In this document: positions 50,986 through 59,761 of the stretch, piece by piece
Numbering within the stretch: position 1 is the first letter of the stretch
Layout: each line of letters begins with the position of its first letter
Source: Bryobacterales bacterium
GTDB lineage: Bacteria > Acidobacteriota > Terriglobia > Bryobacterales > Bryobacteraceae
Direction: 5' to 3'
NCBI GenBank assembly: GCA_016713735.1
Contig: JADJOP010000003.1
Span: 186,001 to 250,000 of the forward strand
DNA: 64,000 nt
Notes under the pieces: model-generated
Database searches by the model: none
Seen by the model: the letters and a program-made list of their open reading frames with translations, nothing else
Told to the model about the DNA's origin: nothing
Made by a program: the position numbers and the translations under genes

Positions 50986-52023
50986 ATGCCCCAAAGGATC
51001 GACCTCCGCAGCGACACCGTCACCAAGCCCACTCGGGCCATGCTCGAGGCGATGGCCACGGCCGAACTGGGCGACGACGTGTATCAGGAAGACCCCACCG
51101 TCAACCGCCTGGAAGCCCGCGCCGCCGAGGTGTTTGGCAAGGAGGCGGCGCTATTTGTTCCCACCGGGACGATGGGCAACACGATCGGCCTCAAGGTGAA
51201 CTCCACGCACGGCCAGGAGATTCTGTGCGAGACGCGCTCGCACGTGTTCAACTACGAACTGGCCATGATGGCCTGGTTTTGCGGGTGCCTGGCGCGGCCC
51301 GTGACGGCCGCCGGCGGCATCCTCACCTGGGACCATCTGAAGCCCCACCTCAAGCCGCTCTCGCCGCACGCCGCGCCGACGGGCATGATCGCGCTGGAGA
51401 ACACGCACAACATGGCCGGGGGCACGGTGACGCCGCTGGAGGTGATGGACGACATCTGCGCCCGCGCTCATGCGCTGGGACTGCCGGTGCATCTGGACGG
51501 GGCGCGCGTTTTCCACGCGGCCACCTATCTAGACGTGGAGGTTGCGCGCCTTGCCCGCGAGGTGGATACGGTGATGTTCTGCCTGTCCAAGGGGCTGTGC
51601 GCTCCGGTCGGCTCTCTGCTGGCGGGAACGCGTCAGGCGATGGACCAGGCGCGCCTGTATCGCAAGCGCCTGGGGGGCGGCATGCGCCAGGCGGGTGTGC
51701 TGGCCGCGGCCGGACTGATCGCATTGGAGGAGATGCCGAAGCGGCTCGGCGAGGACCATGCCAACGCGCGCTTGCTGGCCGAGGGCCTGTTGCGCATTGA
51801 CGGGGTGTCGGTGGACATGGCCACCGTGCAGACGAACATTGTGATTTTCGACGTCGCGGCGCGCGGGCTCAGCGGGGCCGAATGCAGCCAGCGGCTGGCG
51901 CGGGCCGGAGTGATGGCCAACGCCGTGGGGGCCAGCACGGTGCGGCTGGTTACTCATCATGACGTGTCGCAGGCGGAGTGCGCCGCCGCGTTGGGCGCCA
52001 TTGAAGAAGCGCTGCGTGGTTAG
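50986..52023 (+). CDS. ltaA: Low-specificity L-threonine aldolase
   Basis: A 345-residue PLP enzyme from ATG 50986 (MPQRIDLRSDTVTKPTRAML). PLP-lysine in CLSKGLCAPVGS, Asp in HLDGARVFHA, and ENTHNMAGGTV. It cleaves threonine or allo-threonine to glycine and acetaldehyde. Its stop codon shares bases with the stop of the convergent hemerythrin gene (TTAG). Confidence 0.93.
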   Translation: MPQRIDLRSDTVTKPTRAMLEAMATAELGDDVYQEDPTVNRLEARAAEVFGKEAALFVPTGTMGNTIGLKVNSTHGQEILCETRSHVFNYELAMMAWFCGCLARPVTAAGGILTWDHLKPHLKPLSPHAAPTGMIALENTHNMAGGTVTPLEVMDDICARAHALGLPVHLDGARVFHAATYLDVEVARLAREVDTVMFCLSKGLCAPVGSLLAGTRQAMDQARLYRKRLGGGMRQAGVLAAAGLIALEEMPKRLGEDHANARLLAEGLLRIDGVSVDMATVQTNIVIFDVAARGLSGAECSQRLARAGVMANAVGASTVRLVTHHDVSQAECAAALGAIEEALRG

Positions 52024-52427
52024 GGCGCCGCGGCTAGCGAGCGCAGGTACTCCGCCGCCGCGCGGTCTTCGTATTTGCTGTGAGTTCTGAACCACTGGAA
52101 CACGAAGTGGAGCACACTCTCGGTGATTTGGGCCGTTCCCGCCCCAACGTTGGCGCGGAACTCCAGCAGCGCTCTTGTCATGTCGTCGTGCTGGGCCCGG
52201 TGGGCGCCGAGATGGGGGTAACCGGCCGCACGCAGTGCCGCCTCCTCGGCGTCGAGGTGAGTGCGTAGCAGGGCCAAGGCGCGGTCCATCCTGGCCAGCA
52301 GTTCCGCCTGGGCCAGGCCGGCGTGCAGCCCCTCCTCCAGTTTCCGCACCAGCCCAATCAACTCGCGATGCTCCTCCGCCATCGTCCCGTCTCCGTATGT
52401 GCAGTCCTCGGGCCAGGTGAATGGCAT
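52020..52427 (-). CDS. Bacteriohemerythrin-like protein
   Basis: A 135-residue four-helix protein with hemerythrin ligands: EEHREL, LRTHLDAEEAAL, GYPHLGAHRAQH, and FRTHSKYED. Binds O2 at a di-iron site; may store, transport or sense oxygen. It is the second of two adjacent hemerythrin genes and sits beside a respiratory complex. Confidence 0.85.
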   Translation of the reverse strand: MPFTWPEDCTYGDGTMAEEHRELIGLVRKLEEGLHAGLAQAELLARMDRALALLRTHLDAEEAALRAAGYPHLGAHRAQHDDMTRALLEFRANVGAGTAQITESVLHFVFQWFRTHSKYEDRAAAEYLRSLAAAP

Positions 52428-52441
52428 CGTGTTCCCATCCT

Positions 52442-52870
52442 TTAGACGTTCACCGCGGTGGCGCCTGAGCCAGGTTGCTTTTGCAAGTGCTCCCTGACCT
52501 GTGCGTCGGAGGTTCCGATGTGCTCCACCAGCCAGTTCTTGAGGAACTGGAGGATGTTCAGGGCAAGCGAACGGTCGCCGGCGTGCACGGCCTGGCGGAA
52601 CACCTCCACGCGCTTGGTGAACGCCTGGTGTTCCCCTTTGTGAGCCATGATGCGGGGATAGCGGATCTCGACCATGAACTCTTCCTCATGGGCGAAGTGG
52701 GTGCGGCCGTAGTCGGCCAGCTCGTCGATCAACGGTTCCAGGAGTGCGGCTGCTTTCCCCGTCACAATCGCTTTGTGGAGTTTGTCGCCAGCCGCGAACA
52801 GCAGCTTGTGTTCGTCATCGATCCTTGGAACTTGGAGTGCGTAGTTTTCTTGCCAGGCGAAGAGGGACAT
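52442..52870 (-). CDS. Bacteriohemerythrin
   Basis: A 142-residue protein from ATG 52870 (MSLFAWQENYALQ). Canonical hemerythrin: IDDEHKLLF, RTHFAHEEEFMVE, RIMAHKGEHQAF, WLVEHIGTSD. It lies 14 bp upstream of the second hemerythrin gene on the same strand; together they probably form an operon. Confidence 0.9.
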   Translation of the reverse strand: MSLFAWQENYALQVPRIDDEHKLLFAAGDKLHKAIVTGKAAALLEPLIDELADYGRTHFAHEEEFMVEIRYPRIMAHKGEHQAFTKRVEVFRQAVHAGDRSLALNILQFLKNWLVEHIGTSDAQVREHLQKQPGSGATAVNV

Positions 52871-52921
52871 GGTGGATCTCATTCACCATATCGGCCCCCA
52901 CACGCAAGGCGAGAGCAGCGA

Positions 52922-54541
52922 TCAAGGGAGCTCGATCAAAAAATCCGTCAGCGCCGCCAAGTCCTTTTCCGGCAACCGGTAAGGGGGCATGGTGGAGCCT
53001 GGGCTGAGCTTTTGCGGGTCGACAAAGTGCTCCAGCAGCCACTGGCGTGTGCGCTTTTTCCCCACTCCGTTCAGCGGCGGACCCAACTTGCTGCCATTTC
53101 CGTTGGCCACATGGCACATGTTGCAACGATTGTTCTGATAGACAACCGCACCTTCGGCGACGGTTTTCGGCGCCGCCAGCAGGCCTTGCGCGTTCCCGGC
53201 ATCGAGTTTCACTACAAACGAGGCCAGGTCGTTTAGCTGCGGTCCGGGAATGGTGACCGGGGGCATATTGGTACCGGGGCGGAGTTGCTGCGGGTTCTTG
53301 AAGAAAGCCACCAGTTCGCCGATAGTGCGTTTCTGGGGCAGTTGGAGCAGATCGGGCCCGAGCTTGCCGCCTTCGGCGCCGACGGCGTGACAGGCCAGGC
53401 AGTTCTGTTTGCGGAAGTGAGCCAGTCCGGCGAGTTCGGAGGGCGGCAGTGTGTGCCAGGCGGCCCCAGCCATTTCGCCGCCATGGCTCACGGCGCTGGG
53501 CGGGGCGGAATTGATGGCGGCCGTGGTCAACCCGCCCAGGGCGGTGGCCACCAGGAGCAGGGCCGCGAAGGCCAGTTTACGGTCAGCCAGGCGGGCCACT
53601 TTGCCGCGGTCGAGAAAGGGGAGCAGCATGAGCAGGCCCACGGCGAGGCCGGGGATGATGTGCGTGCCGACCACTTCCATCGGCCCTTCGAAGAGCTTCA
53701 ACATCTGGAAGAGCCAGAGGAAATACCACTCCGGGCGTGGGATGTAGCTGATGTCGGTGGGGTCGGCCAGTTTTTCCAGCGGGGCGTGCATGGTGATGGC
53801 CAGCGCCATGAGGATGCAGAAGCCGATGAAGATGGCGACGGTGTCTTTGAACACCTGGCCGGGGTAGAACTTCTTTTTGGGCAGCGTGTCGCCGGGGGCC
53901 GGGGCCACGCCGTGTCGCCGCACGAGGATGACGTGCAGCATCATCAGCCCGACCATGGCGGCTGGCAGCAGCATCACGTGCATGGCGTAAAAGCGGGCGA
54001 AGGTGACCACGCCGATGCCATCGGAGCTGGCCAGCAGGCGCGTCAGGTAATCGCCGATGCCGGGCGATTTGGCGGCGATCTGGGTGGCGACCACCGTGCC
54101 CCAGTAGGCGCGGTTGTCCCACGGCAGCAGGTAGCCGGTGAGGCCGAAGCCGAGGGTGATCAGCAGCAGCACGACGCCCACCATCCAGGTGGCTTCGCGG
54201 GGCTTCTTATAGGCGCCCCAGAGGAAGACCTGGGCCATGTGCAGGGCGACGACGACAATCATCATCGAGGCGCCCCAGTGATGCAGTCCGCGGATGAAGC
54301 GGCCGCCGGTGAGCTCATTCATGATGAACTGCAGGCTGTTGTAGGCCTCGCCCGGCGTGGGCGCGTAGTTGAAGCTGAGCAGCAGTCCGGTGACGGCCTG
54401 CAGCATGAAAAAGAACATCGCCATCGAGCCGAACACCTGCGGCCAGCCCGAGGAGGCCGGAATCTCTTCCAGCATGAAGTCCTTGACCGCGGTCTCAAGG
54501 CCCGTGCGATGGTCGAGCCAATCCAGAATGATGCGCACCAT
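52922..54541 (-). CDS. Fused cytochrome b with two C-terminal heme-c domains
   Basis: A 539-residue protein. Cytochrome b part (about 1-360, 8 or so transmembrane spans) with heme b histidines around RGLHHWGASMMI/VALHMAQ and FYAMHVMLL/MMLHVILVRR, and the quinol-site PEWY motif in IPRPEWYFLW. Then two c-type heme sites, NCLACH and RCNMCH, each with a downstream Met-Pro-Pro ligand (NMPPVT, TMPPYR). It carries electrons from quinol to soluble acceptors in a bc complex with the Rieske protein encoded 9 bp upstream. Confidence 0.92.
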   Translation of the reverse strand: MVRIILDWLDHRTGLETAVKDFMLEEIPASSGWPQVFGSMAMFFFMLQAVTGLLLSFNYAPTPGEAYNSLQFIMNELTGGRFIRGLHHWGASMMIVVVALHMAQVFLWGAYKKPREATWMVGVVLLLITLGFGLTGYLLPWDNRAYWGTVVATQIAAKSPGIGDYLTRLLASSDGIGVVTFARFYAMHVMLLPAAMVGLMMLHVILVRRHGVAPAPGDTLPKKKFYPGQVFKDTVAIFIGFCILMALAITMHAPLEKLADPTDISYIPRPEWYFLWLFQMLKLFEGPMEVVGTHIIPGLAVGLLMLLPFLDRGKVARLADRKLAFAALLLVATALGGLTTAAINSAPPSAVSHGGEMAGAAWHTLPPSELAGLAHFRKQNCLACHAVGAEGGKLGPDLLQLPQKRTIGELVAFFKNPQQLRPGTNMPPVTIPGPQLNDLASFVVKLDAGNAQGLLAAPKTVAEGAVVYQNNRCNMCHVANGNGSKLGPPLNGVGKKRTRQWLLEHFVDPQKLSPGSTMPPYRLPEKDLAALTDFLIELP

Positions 54542-54550
54542 GCCCGCCTC

Positions 54551-55057
54551 CTAAGCCTCGTCGCCTTGCTTGACGCCACCGACGTAGAGCTTGGAACCGT
54601 CGATCTTCACCAGGTAGCGGTCCAGGGCGCGCGGCGCCGGACCCATCAGCACCTTGCCGTCGAGGCCGAAGGCCGAGGTATGGCAGGGGCAGAGAAAATG
54701 CTTGTTCTTTTCATCCCAGTGGTAGGCGCAGCCGAGGTGGGTGCACATCGGCGTGTAGGCGACCACTTCCTTGTCTGAAACGCGCGTGACCCAGGCGGTG
54801 GCCTTTTCGGTAATCAGCTTCCAACCGTCCTTGCGCACGCGCTGGAAGGTCATCTCCTCCGGTTGCCCCGGGGCGAGCGAGCCGATGTCGCCGACTTCGA
54901 TCCACTCTTCCTTGCGCGACACCGAGGGCGGCAGCAGCAAATAAACGGCGGCGGGCAGCGACAACGCAGCGCCCATCAACGCCCACAGTCCATAGATGCC
55001 GGCCAGGTAGAACCTGCGCCGGGAGGGCGGCTCTTGGACTTCAATCTGGGAACTCAT
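54551..55057 (-). CDS. Rieske iron-sulfur protein of the cytochrome bc complex
   Basis: A 168-residue protein. N-terminal membrane anchor (FYLAGIYGLWALMGAALSL) and a 2Fe-2S Rieske site CTHLGC...CPCHTSAF. It oxidises quinol together with the fused cytochrome b-c gene downstream. A TACAAT -10-like box (55067-55072, minus strand) lies 9 nt before the ATG. Confidence 0.95.
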   Translation of the reverse strand: MSSQIEVQEPPSRRRFYLAGIYGLWALMGAALSLPAAVYLLLPPSVSRKEEWIEVGDIGSLAPGQPEEMTFQRVRKDGWKLITEKATAWVTRVSDKEVVAYTPMCTHLGCAYHWDEKNKHFLCPCHTSAFGLDGKVLMGPAPRALDRYLVKIDGSKLYVGGVKQGDEA

Positions 55058-55155
55058 GCAGGGCCTATTGTACGGAACTCGCCCCGCATCACCCGATAGG
55101 CGAAGTGTTAAAAGGCGCGCGGGCGGCGTGCGATGTTACACACGTGAGCGGGGGC

Positions 55156-57654
55156 CTACTGGCCGACGGCTTTCAACAGCCCCGCGCGCAGAGCGTCCAG
55201 GCGCTCTTCGGGAAGTTTCCTGCCATCCGAGGAGATGTAGAACACGTCGATGGCCTTGTGCGCCTCGGTGTCGATGAGCACGACCTCGATGGAGCAGCCG
55301 GCTTCGCTGAAGGCGCTGGCCATGTCGTAGAGCAGGCCGGGACGGTCTTCGGCGACCACCTCGACCAGCGTCGCCGAGTGAGAAGCGTCATTGTCGAAGC
55401 TGACGCGCGGGGCAATGCGCGCGCCCTTGCTCGGGGGGGCCGGTTTGGGGCGGTTCTTCAACAGGTCGCGGACCTCGATTTTGCCCAGCACGACCCGCTC
55501 CAGGGTGTGCTTGAGGCGGTCCATTTCCGGCGGATTCAACTCCAGGCTGCGCGCCGGGTCGGCAAAGACGAAGGTGTCGAGCACGGTGCCCTGCTGGTTG
55601 GCGAAGGCCTCCGCTTTGAGAATGTTCAACCCGAAGGCCGACAGCGCCCCGGCCATTGAGGCGAACAGGAAATGGCGGTCCTTGGTGAGGATGCTGAGCT
55701 CGTAAACGCCGCCCGCGCGGCGGATGTCCAGCGCCACGCCGGAGGCCTTGCGCAGGTCATCCATCTGGAGGTGGGTACGGATCTGGCTGTCGCTGTGGGT
55801 GCGCAGATAGCGCGTGGGGAAGCCCTTGAGGAACGCCTCCTGCTCGGGGGAGGCCGGCTGTGACTCGATGCGTTCGGTTTCCAGCTCGCGCGTCAGTTCG
55901 CGGTAGGCCACGGCATAGACGCGGAACAACTGCTCCAGCCGCCACGGGCTGAGCGCCGTCGGGTGGACCGCGCCGACGTCGCCGTAGGTGAGCAGTGTGA
56001 GGTACTTCAGCTTCTCGATCGTCTCCACGCGGTGGGCCAGATAGAGGGCGGTGGCCTCGTCTTCGAGATCACGCCCAGTCATGGCCGCGGAGAGATCGAG
56101 ATGATGTTCAATCAGGAAGCCAATGGTCTCGATGGCCTCCTGGGGGGCGTGGATGCGCCGCAGCGCGCCTTCAGCGATGCGCCGCGAGGCGATGGAGTGG
56201 CTTTCGGCCGAGTCCTGGTCGCCCTTGCCGACATCGTGGAAGAGCAGGGCGCAGTTGAGCAGGGCCAGCCCGGGCAGCTCTTCGAGCAGCGCCGCGAAGC
56301 GCTTGCGGGCCGGGTCTTCGGTGCCGCGCAGCTCCTCCAGGTTCTGAATGGTGATCAGGGTGTGTTCGTCCACCGTGTAGCGGTGGTTGAAATCGCGGAT
56401 GACCTCGCATTCGATGTCGGTCCATTCGGGGAAGAGCAGCCCCAGGACGCCGGTTTCATGCATTGCCCTGAGGGCGAAGGAGGTGTGGGGCAGCGACATC
56501 AGATCCTGCCACTGCAGCCAAAGATCGGGCCCGGCGGCGAAGTAGCCTCGCAGGCTTTCCTGGTATTGCTGAAGGCGCTTTTCGGTCTCGCGGTGCAGCG
56601 GAATGCCGTGGCGGCCGACGAAGAGGAAGAGCCGCATGGCCATCGCCGGGTCCTTGTCGAGGGCGTGCGGATAGCGCAGCAGCACGCGCTCGCGCGAGAC
56701 GGTGAACTCAGCGTTGGAGAGGCGCGAGCGCCAATCGCGGAAGCCGGCTAGCAGCGAGCTTGCCTCGCCTTCATTGGCTTCCACCGTGCGCAGCGTTTCG
56801 CGCCAGATGGCGCGCACGTGGCGGAAATACTCCTTCATCCAGGCGTTGGTGCCGGGGGCGCCGTGGAAACCGGCCGCCGCCACCTCTTCCTGCGCATCGA
56901 AGGTGAGCAGGTTGTTGTCGCGGTTGGAACGGTAGTGGAGGAAGCAGCGCGTGGCGTAGAGGAAGGCCCGCGGCTCGTCCACCGGGTTCATCCAGGGCGA
57001 CACGGCGGTGGCGTCCTGGCGGAGCTTTTTCAGCCATTCCAGAACATGCAGGTCGCGCAAACCGCCGGGGGTTTCCTTGATGTTGGGCTCGAGGTGATAG
57101 ATGGTTTCGTGAAATTTCGCGTGGCGCGAACGCGTCATGCGGCACAACTGGCGCACGAGGGCGGCGCGGTTGGCCGCCAGGTATTTCGGCGTCCGCGACT
57201 CCAACTGGCCGAATAGGTCCGTGTCGCCAGAAAGAAACCGCGCGTCGAGCAGGCTCACGTTGAGCTCGATGTTGGTGTCGTGCAGTTCGAGACAATCGCG
57301 CAGGGCGCGCACGGAGTGGCTCAGGCGCAGGCCGGCGTCCCAGATGGATTGCAGGAAGCGCGAGATGGCCTCGCGGCCCTGGGTGTCGGGCGGATTGGCT
57401 TCGAGCAACAGCAGGTCGACGTCGGAATGCGGGAACAGCTCACGCCGACCGTAGCCGCCCACCGCCAGCGCCGCCATGCCGCGCGGATACACGGGCAGCA
57501 GGAACTGATCAAAGGAATCGCGCACCACGGCATCGACATAGGTCGTGCGTTCGGCCAGAACGCGTGCGCCCTCCCCGGTTTGGAGGAACTGCCGCCGGAC
57601 CGGATCGGCCTCCGGCCCGGCGATTACCGATTGTCTAGAGAGTGGCTTCTCCAC
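55156..57654 (-). CDS. glnD: [Protein-PII] uridylyltransferase/uridylyl-removing enzyme GlnD
   Basis: About 830 residues. Nucleotidyltransferase domain: GGYGRRELFPHSDVDLLLLE; PII-UTase domain; HD hydrolase: LFHDVGKGDQDSAESHS; two C-terminal ACT domains (SILTKDRHFLFASMAG, EVVAEDRPGLLYDMAS). It modifies PII according to glutamine level. I chose GTG 57654, overlapping glnK by 20 bp; the farther GTG 57714 would overlap it by 80 bp. Third gene of amtB-glnK-glnD. Confidence 0.93.
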   Translation of the reverse strand: MEKPLSRQSVIAGPEADPVRRQFLQTGEGARVLAERTTYVDAVVRDSFDQFLLPVYPRGMAALAVGGYGRRELFPHSDVDLLLLEANPPDTQGREAISRFLQSIWDAGLRLSHSVRALRDCLELHDTNIELNVSLLDARFLSGDTDLFGQLESRTPKYLAANRAALVRQLCRMTRSRHAKFHETIYHLEPNIKETPGGLRDLHVLEWLKKLRQDATAVSPWMNPVDEPRAFLYATRCFLHYRSNRDNNLLTFDAQEEVAAAGFHGAPGTNAWMKEYFRHVRAIWRETLRTVEANEGEASSLLAGFRDWRSRLSNAEFTVSRERVLLRYPHALDKDPAMAMRLFLFVGRHGIPLHRETEKRLQQYQESLRGYFAAGPDLWLQWQDLMSLPHTSFALRAMHETGVLGLLFPEWTDIECEVIRDFNHRYTVDEHTLITIQNLEELRGTEDPARKRFAALLEELPGLALLNCALLFHDVGKGDQDSAESHSIASRRIAEGALRRIHAPQEAIETIGFLIEHHLDLSAAMTGRDLEDEATALYLAHRVETIEKLKYLTLLTYGDVGAVHPTALSPWRLEQLFRVYAVAYRELTRELETERIESQPASPEQEAFLKGFPTRYLRTHSDSQIRTHLQMDDLRKASGVALDIRRAGGVYELSILTKDRHFLFASMAGALSAFGLNILKAEAFANQQGTVLDTFVFADPARSLELNPPEMDRLKHTLERVVLGKIEVRDLLKNRPKPAPPSKGARIAPRVSFDNDASHSATLVEVVAEDRPGLLYDMASAFSEAGCSIEVVLIDTEAHKAIDVFYISSDGRKLPEERLDALRAGLLKAVGQ

Positions 57655-57973
57655 GATCCTCGTTCCGAATCCGGATGGCATCCACGACGTCGTAGACAAA
57701 GATCTTGCCGTCACCGATCTTGCCCGTACGCGCCGCGCCGACCACGGCCTTCACCACCTCTTCGAGGCGGGCCGCCGGAATGACCATTTCGATCTTCATC
57801 TTCGGCAGAAGGTCCACCATGTACTCCTGGCCGCGGTACACCTCTTTGTGTCCCTTCTGACGCCCGTGGCCACGCACCTCGGTGACGGTCATCCCGTCCA
57901 CACCAATGGCCTTCAGCGCTTCCTTCACCTCTTCCAGTTTGAAGGGTTGAATAATGGCTTCGATTTTCTTCAT
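57635..57973 (-). CDS. glnK: Nitrogen regulatory protein P-II (GlnK/GlnB)
   Basis: A 112-residue PII. The T-loop YRGQEYMVDLLPK includes Tyr51, the uridylylation site; MKKIEAIIQPFKLEEVKEAL and GDGKIFVYDVVDAIRIR are family signatures. It signals nitrogen, energy and 2-oxoglutarate status, and as GlnK would plug AmtB, whose gene is just upstream. GlnD, its modifier, follows. Confidence 0.96.
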   Translation of the reverse strand: MKKIEAIIQPFKLEEVKEALKAIGVDGMTVTEVRGHGRQKGHKEVYRGQEYMVDLLPKMKIEMVIPAARLEEVVKAVVGAARTGKIGDGKIFVYDVVDAIRIRNEDRGEATL

Positions 57974-58062
57974 GACGCGTTTCCTTTCCCTCGACCCGTT
58001 CCAGCGCCGCTCATCCCGCCCCGCCCCAGCCGTAACCAGGGCCTGGCGCGTTGAGCCGCCGG

Positions 58063-59433
58063 TTAAAGTTCGTGGCTGTAACCTTCCTCTCCGTGCATGC
58101 TCAGGTCAAGACCCTGGCGCTCTTCCTCGTCGCTTGCGCGCAGACCAACCGTGAGGTCGCACACTTTCAAAATGACCAGCGTGCCCACGGCCGCCAGCAC
58201 CCAGGCAATGACCACGCCGATGGCCTGATTGAGAATCTGGCCGCCGTTGCCGTCCACCAGCCCGAGCGCCGCCGGGTTGCCGGCCGCATCTTTCAGGGCG
58301 CTGTTCACCGCGTTGGTGGCGAACACACCGGTCATGATCGCACCCAGCGTACCACCGGCGCCGTGAACGCCGAAGGCGTCCAGCGAATCGTCATAACCGA
58401 GCTTGTGCTTCACCACGGCCACCATGTAGTAGCAAAAGATGCCGGCGATGAAACCGATGATGAGCGCCGGCATCGGCTTCACAAAGCCCGAGGCGGGCGT
58501 GATGGCGACCAGGCCGGCAACGGCGCCGGAGATGCCGCCGAGCACGCTGGCCTTGCCCGAACGCAACTTTTCGGCGATCAACCAGCCCACCGTCGCCGCG
58601 GCCGCGCCGAAATGCGTCGCGACGAAAGCGCTGGTGGCCAGCGAGCTTGAACCGAGCGCGCTGCCGGCGTTGAATCCGAACCAGCCCACCCAGAGCAGGC
58701 AGGCGCCGATGAAGCTGAGCACGAGGCTGTGCGGCATCATCACCTCTTCGCGGTATCCTTTGCGCGGCTTCAGATAGAGGGCCGTGACGAGCGCCGATAC
58801 GCCCGAGGTGATGTGGACCACCGTGCCGCCGGCGAAGTCGAAACTGGGGATCTTGCCGCCCAGGTAGGCGTTCAACAAACCGCCGTTGCCCCACACCATA
58901 TGCGCCATCGGGCAGTAGACCAGCAGCAGCCAGAGCGCGCTGAACAGCACCATGCCGCTGAACTTCATGCGTTCGGCGTAAGCGCCGCAGATGAGCGCCG
59001 GGGTGATGATGGCGAACATGAGTTGAAAGACCATGAAGGTTTGATGAGGAATCGTGGCCGCGTAGGTCGCGTTGGGCGCGGCGTCGACGCCGGCCAGAAA
59101 TGCATAGCGCAGATCGCCGATGAAGGCGTTGGCTTCCCCGAAGGCGAGCGAGTAGCCCACCACGGCCCACAGCACCGTGACAATGGCCATCAGGATGAAG
59201 CTCTGCATCATGGTTCCCAATACGTTCTTGCGCCGCACCAGGCCGCTGTAAAACAGCGCCAGGGCCGGACCGGTCATCAACAGCACCAGCGCCGAGCTGG
59301 TCAACATCCAGGCGTTGTCGCCGGCTGACTGGGCGGCCGCCACGGCGGCTTCCAACGCGGCAATCTTTTCGGCGTCGCCTTGCGCGAACATCGTTCCGGC
59401 AAGCGCCAGAAATCCCATCAGAATTCGAATCAT
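58063..59433 (-). CDS. amtB: Ammonium transporter AmtB
   Basis: About 456 residues from ATG 59433 with AAGGAGA ahead. A signal (MIRILMGFLALAGTMFAQ) is followed by a helical extracytoplasmic spacer and 11 transmembrane spans. The twin-His pair lies in GGTVVHITSGVSAL and DAFGVHGAGGTLG. It conducts ammonium and is gated by GlnK. The longer open frame to 59559 would cross a hairpin in the leader and is rejected. Confidence 0.94.
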   Translation of the reverse strand: MIRILMGFLALAGTMFAQGDAEKIAALEAAVAAAQSAGDNAWMLTSSALVLLMTGPALALFYSGLVRRKNVLGTMMQSFILMAIVTVLWAVVGYSLAFGEANAFIGDLRYAFLAGVDAAPNATYAATIPHQTFMVFQLMFAIITPALICGAYAERMKFSGMVLFSALWLLLVYCPMAHMVWGNGGLLNAYLGGKIPSFDFAGGTVVHITSGVSALVTALYLKPRKGYREEVMMPHSLVLSFIGACLLWVGWFGFNAGSALGSSSLATSAFVATHFGAAAATVGWLIAEKLRSGKASVLGGISGAVAGLVAITPASGFVKPMPALIIGFIAGIFCYYMVAVVKHKLGYDDSLDAFGVHGAGGTLGAIMTGVFATNAVNSALKDAAGNPAALGLVDGNGGQILNQAIGVVIAWVLAAVGTLVILKVCDLTVGLRASDEEERQGLDLSMHGEEGYSHEL

Positions 59434-59474
59434 CGTTGTGTCTCCTTGGACATTCCGCTCGAGACGGGCGAGCG

Positions 59475-59534
59475 GTTGGGCACTCCACGGGGGAGGCTTA
59501 CCCATGATGAAGGCATTGCCCGCCAGTGCCCAAC
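59475..59534 (-). promoter_or_regulatory. Stem-loop in the amtB 5' leader
   Basis: GTTGGGCACT (59475-59484) and AGTGCCCAAC (59525-59534) are perfect 10-bp inverted repeats with a 40-nt, G/C-rich loop, 41 nt before the amtB start. In the same place a GG-N10-GC pattern on the minus strand is a loose match to a sigma-54 promoter. It may be a nitrogen-responsive cis-RNA or a protein site. The rest of 59434-59761 shows no gene. Confidence 0.45.
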
Positions 59535-59761
59535 AGAACGTTTCTATGCGAGCGATCAAAAATCTCTATCAGGTTGCCGTGCTATCGGATACGGGGCCCG
59601 TGCAGCCCTGATTTTGCCGCGCTTTCCCCCGTTTCCTACCCCCCGCTTTGATCCAACCGATCAAAAAGTTTGATTGGACGCTTCGCCGCCCCCACCCGTA
59701 ACCTGCCCATAGCAGGTCAGCCAATACCTGACTCTCGATTACCTGGAGACTGAACGTTCCC

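Noticed and set aside
53285..54778. Long antisense open frame (497 codons) opposite the cytochrome b-c gene
   Set aside because: Gly/Glu/His-rich shadow; the minus-strand gene has heme and PEWY motifs.
59510..59540. Sigma-54 promoter for amtB
   Set aside because: GG-N10-GC spacing is present, but the flanking bases fit the TGGCAC-N5-TTGC consensus poorly; mentioned only as a loose match.
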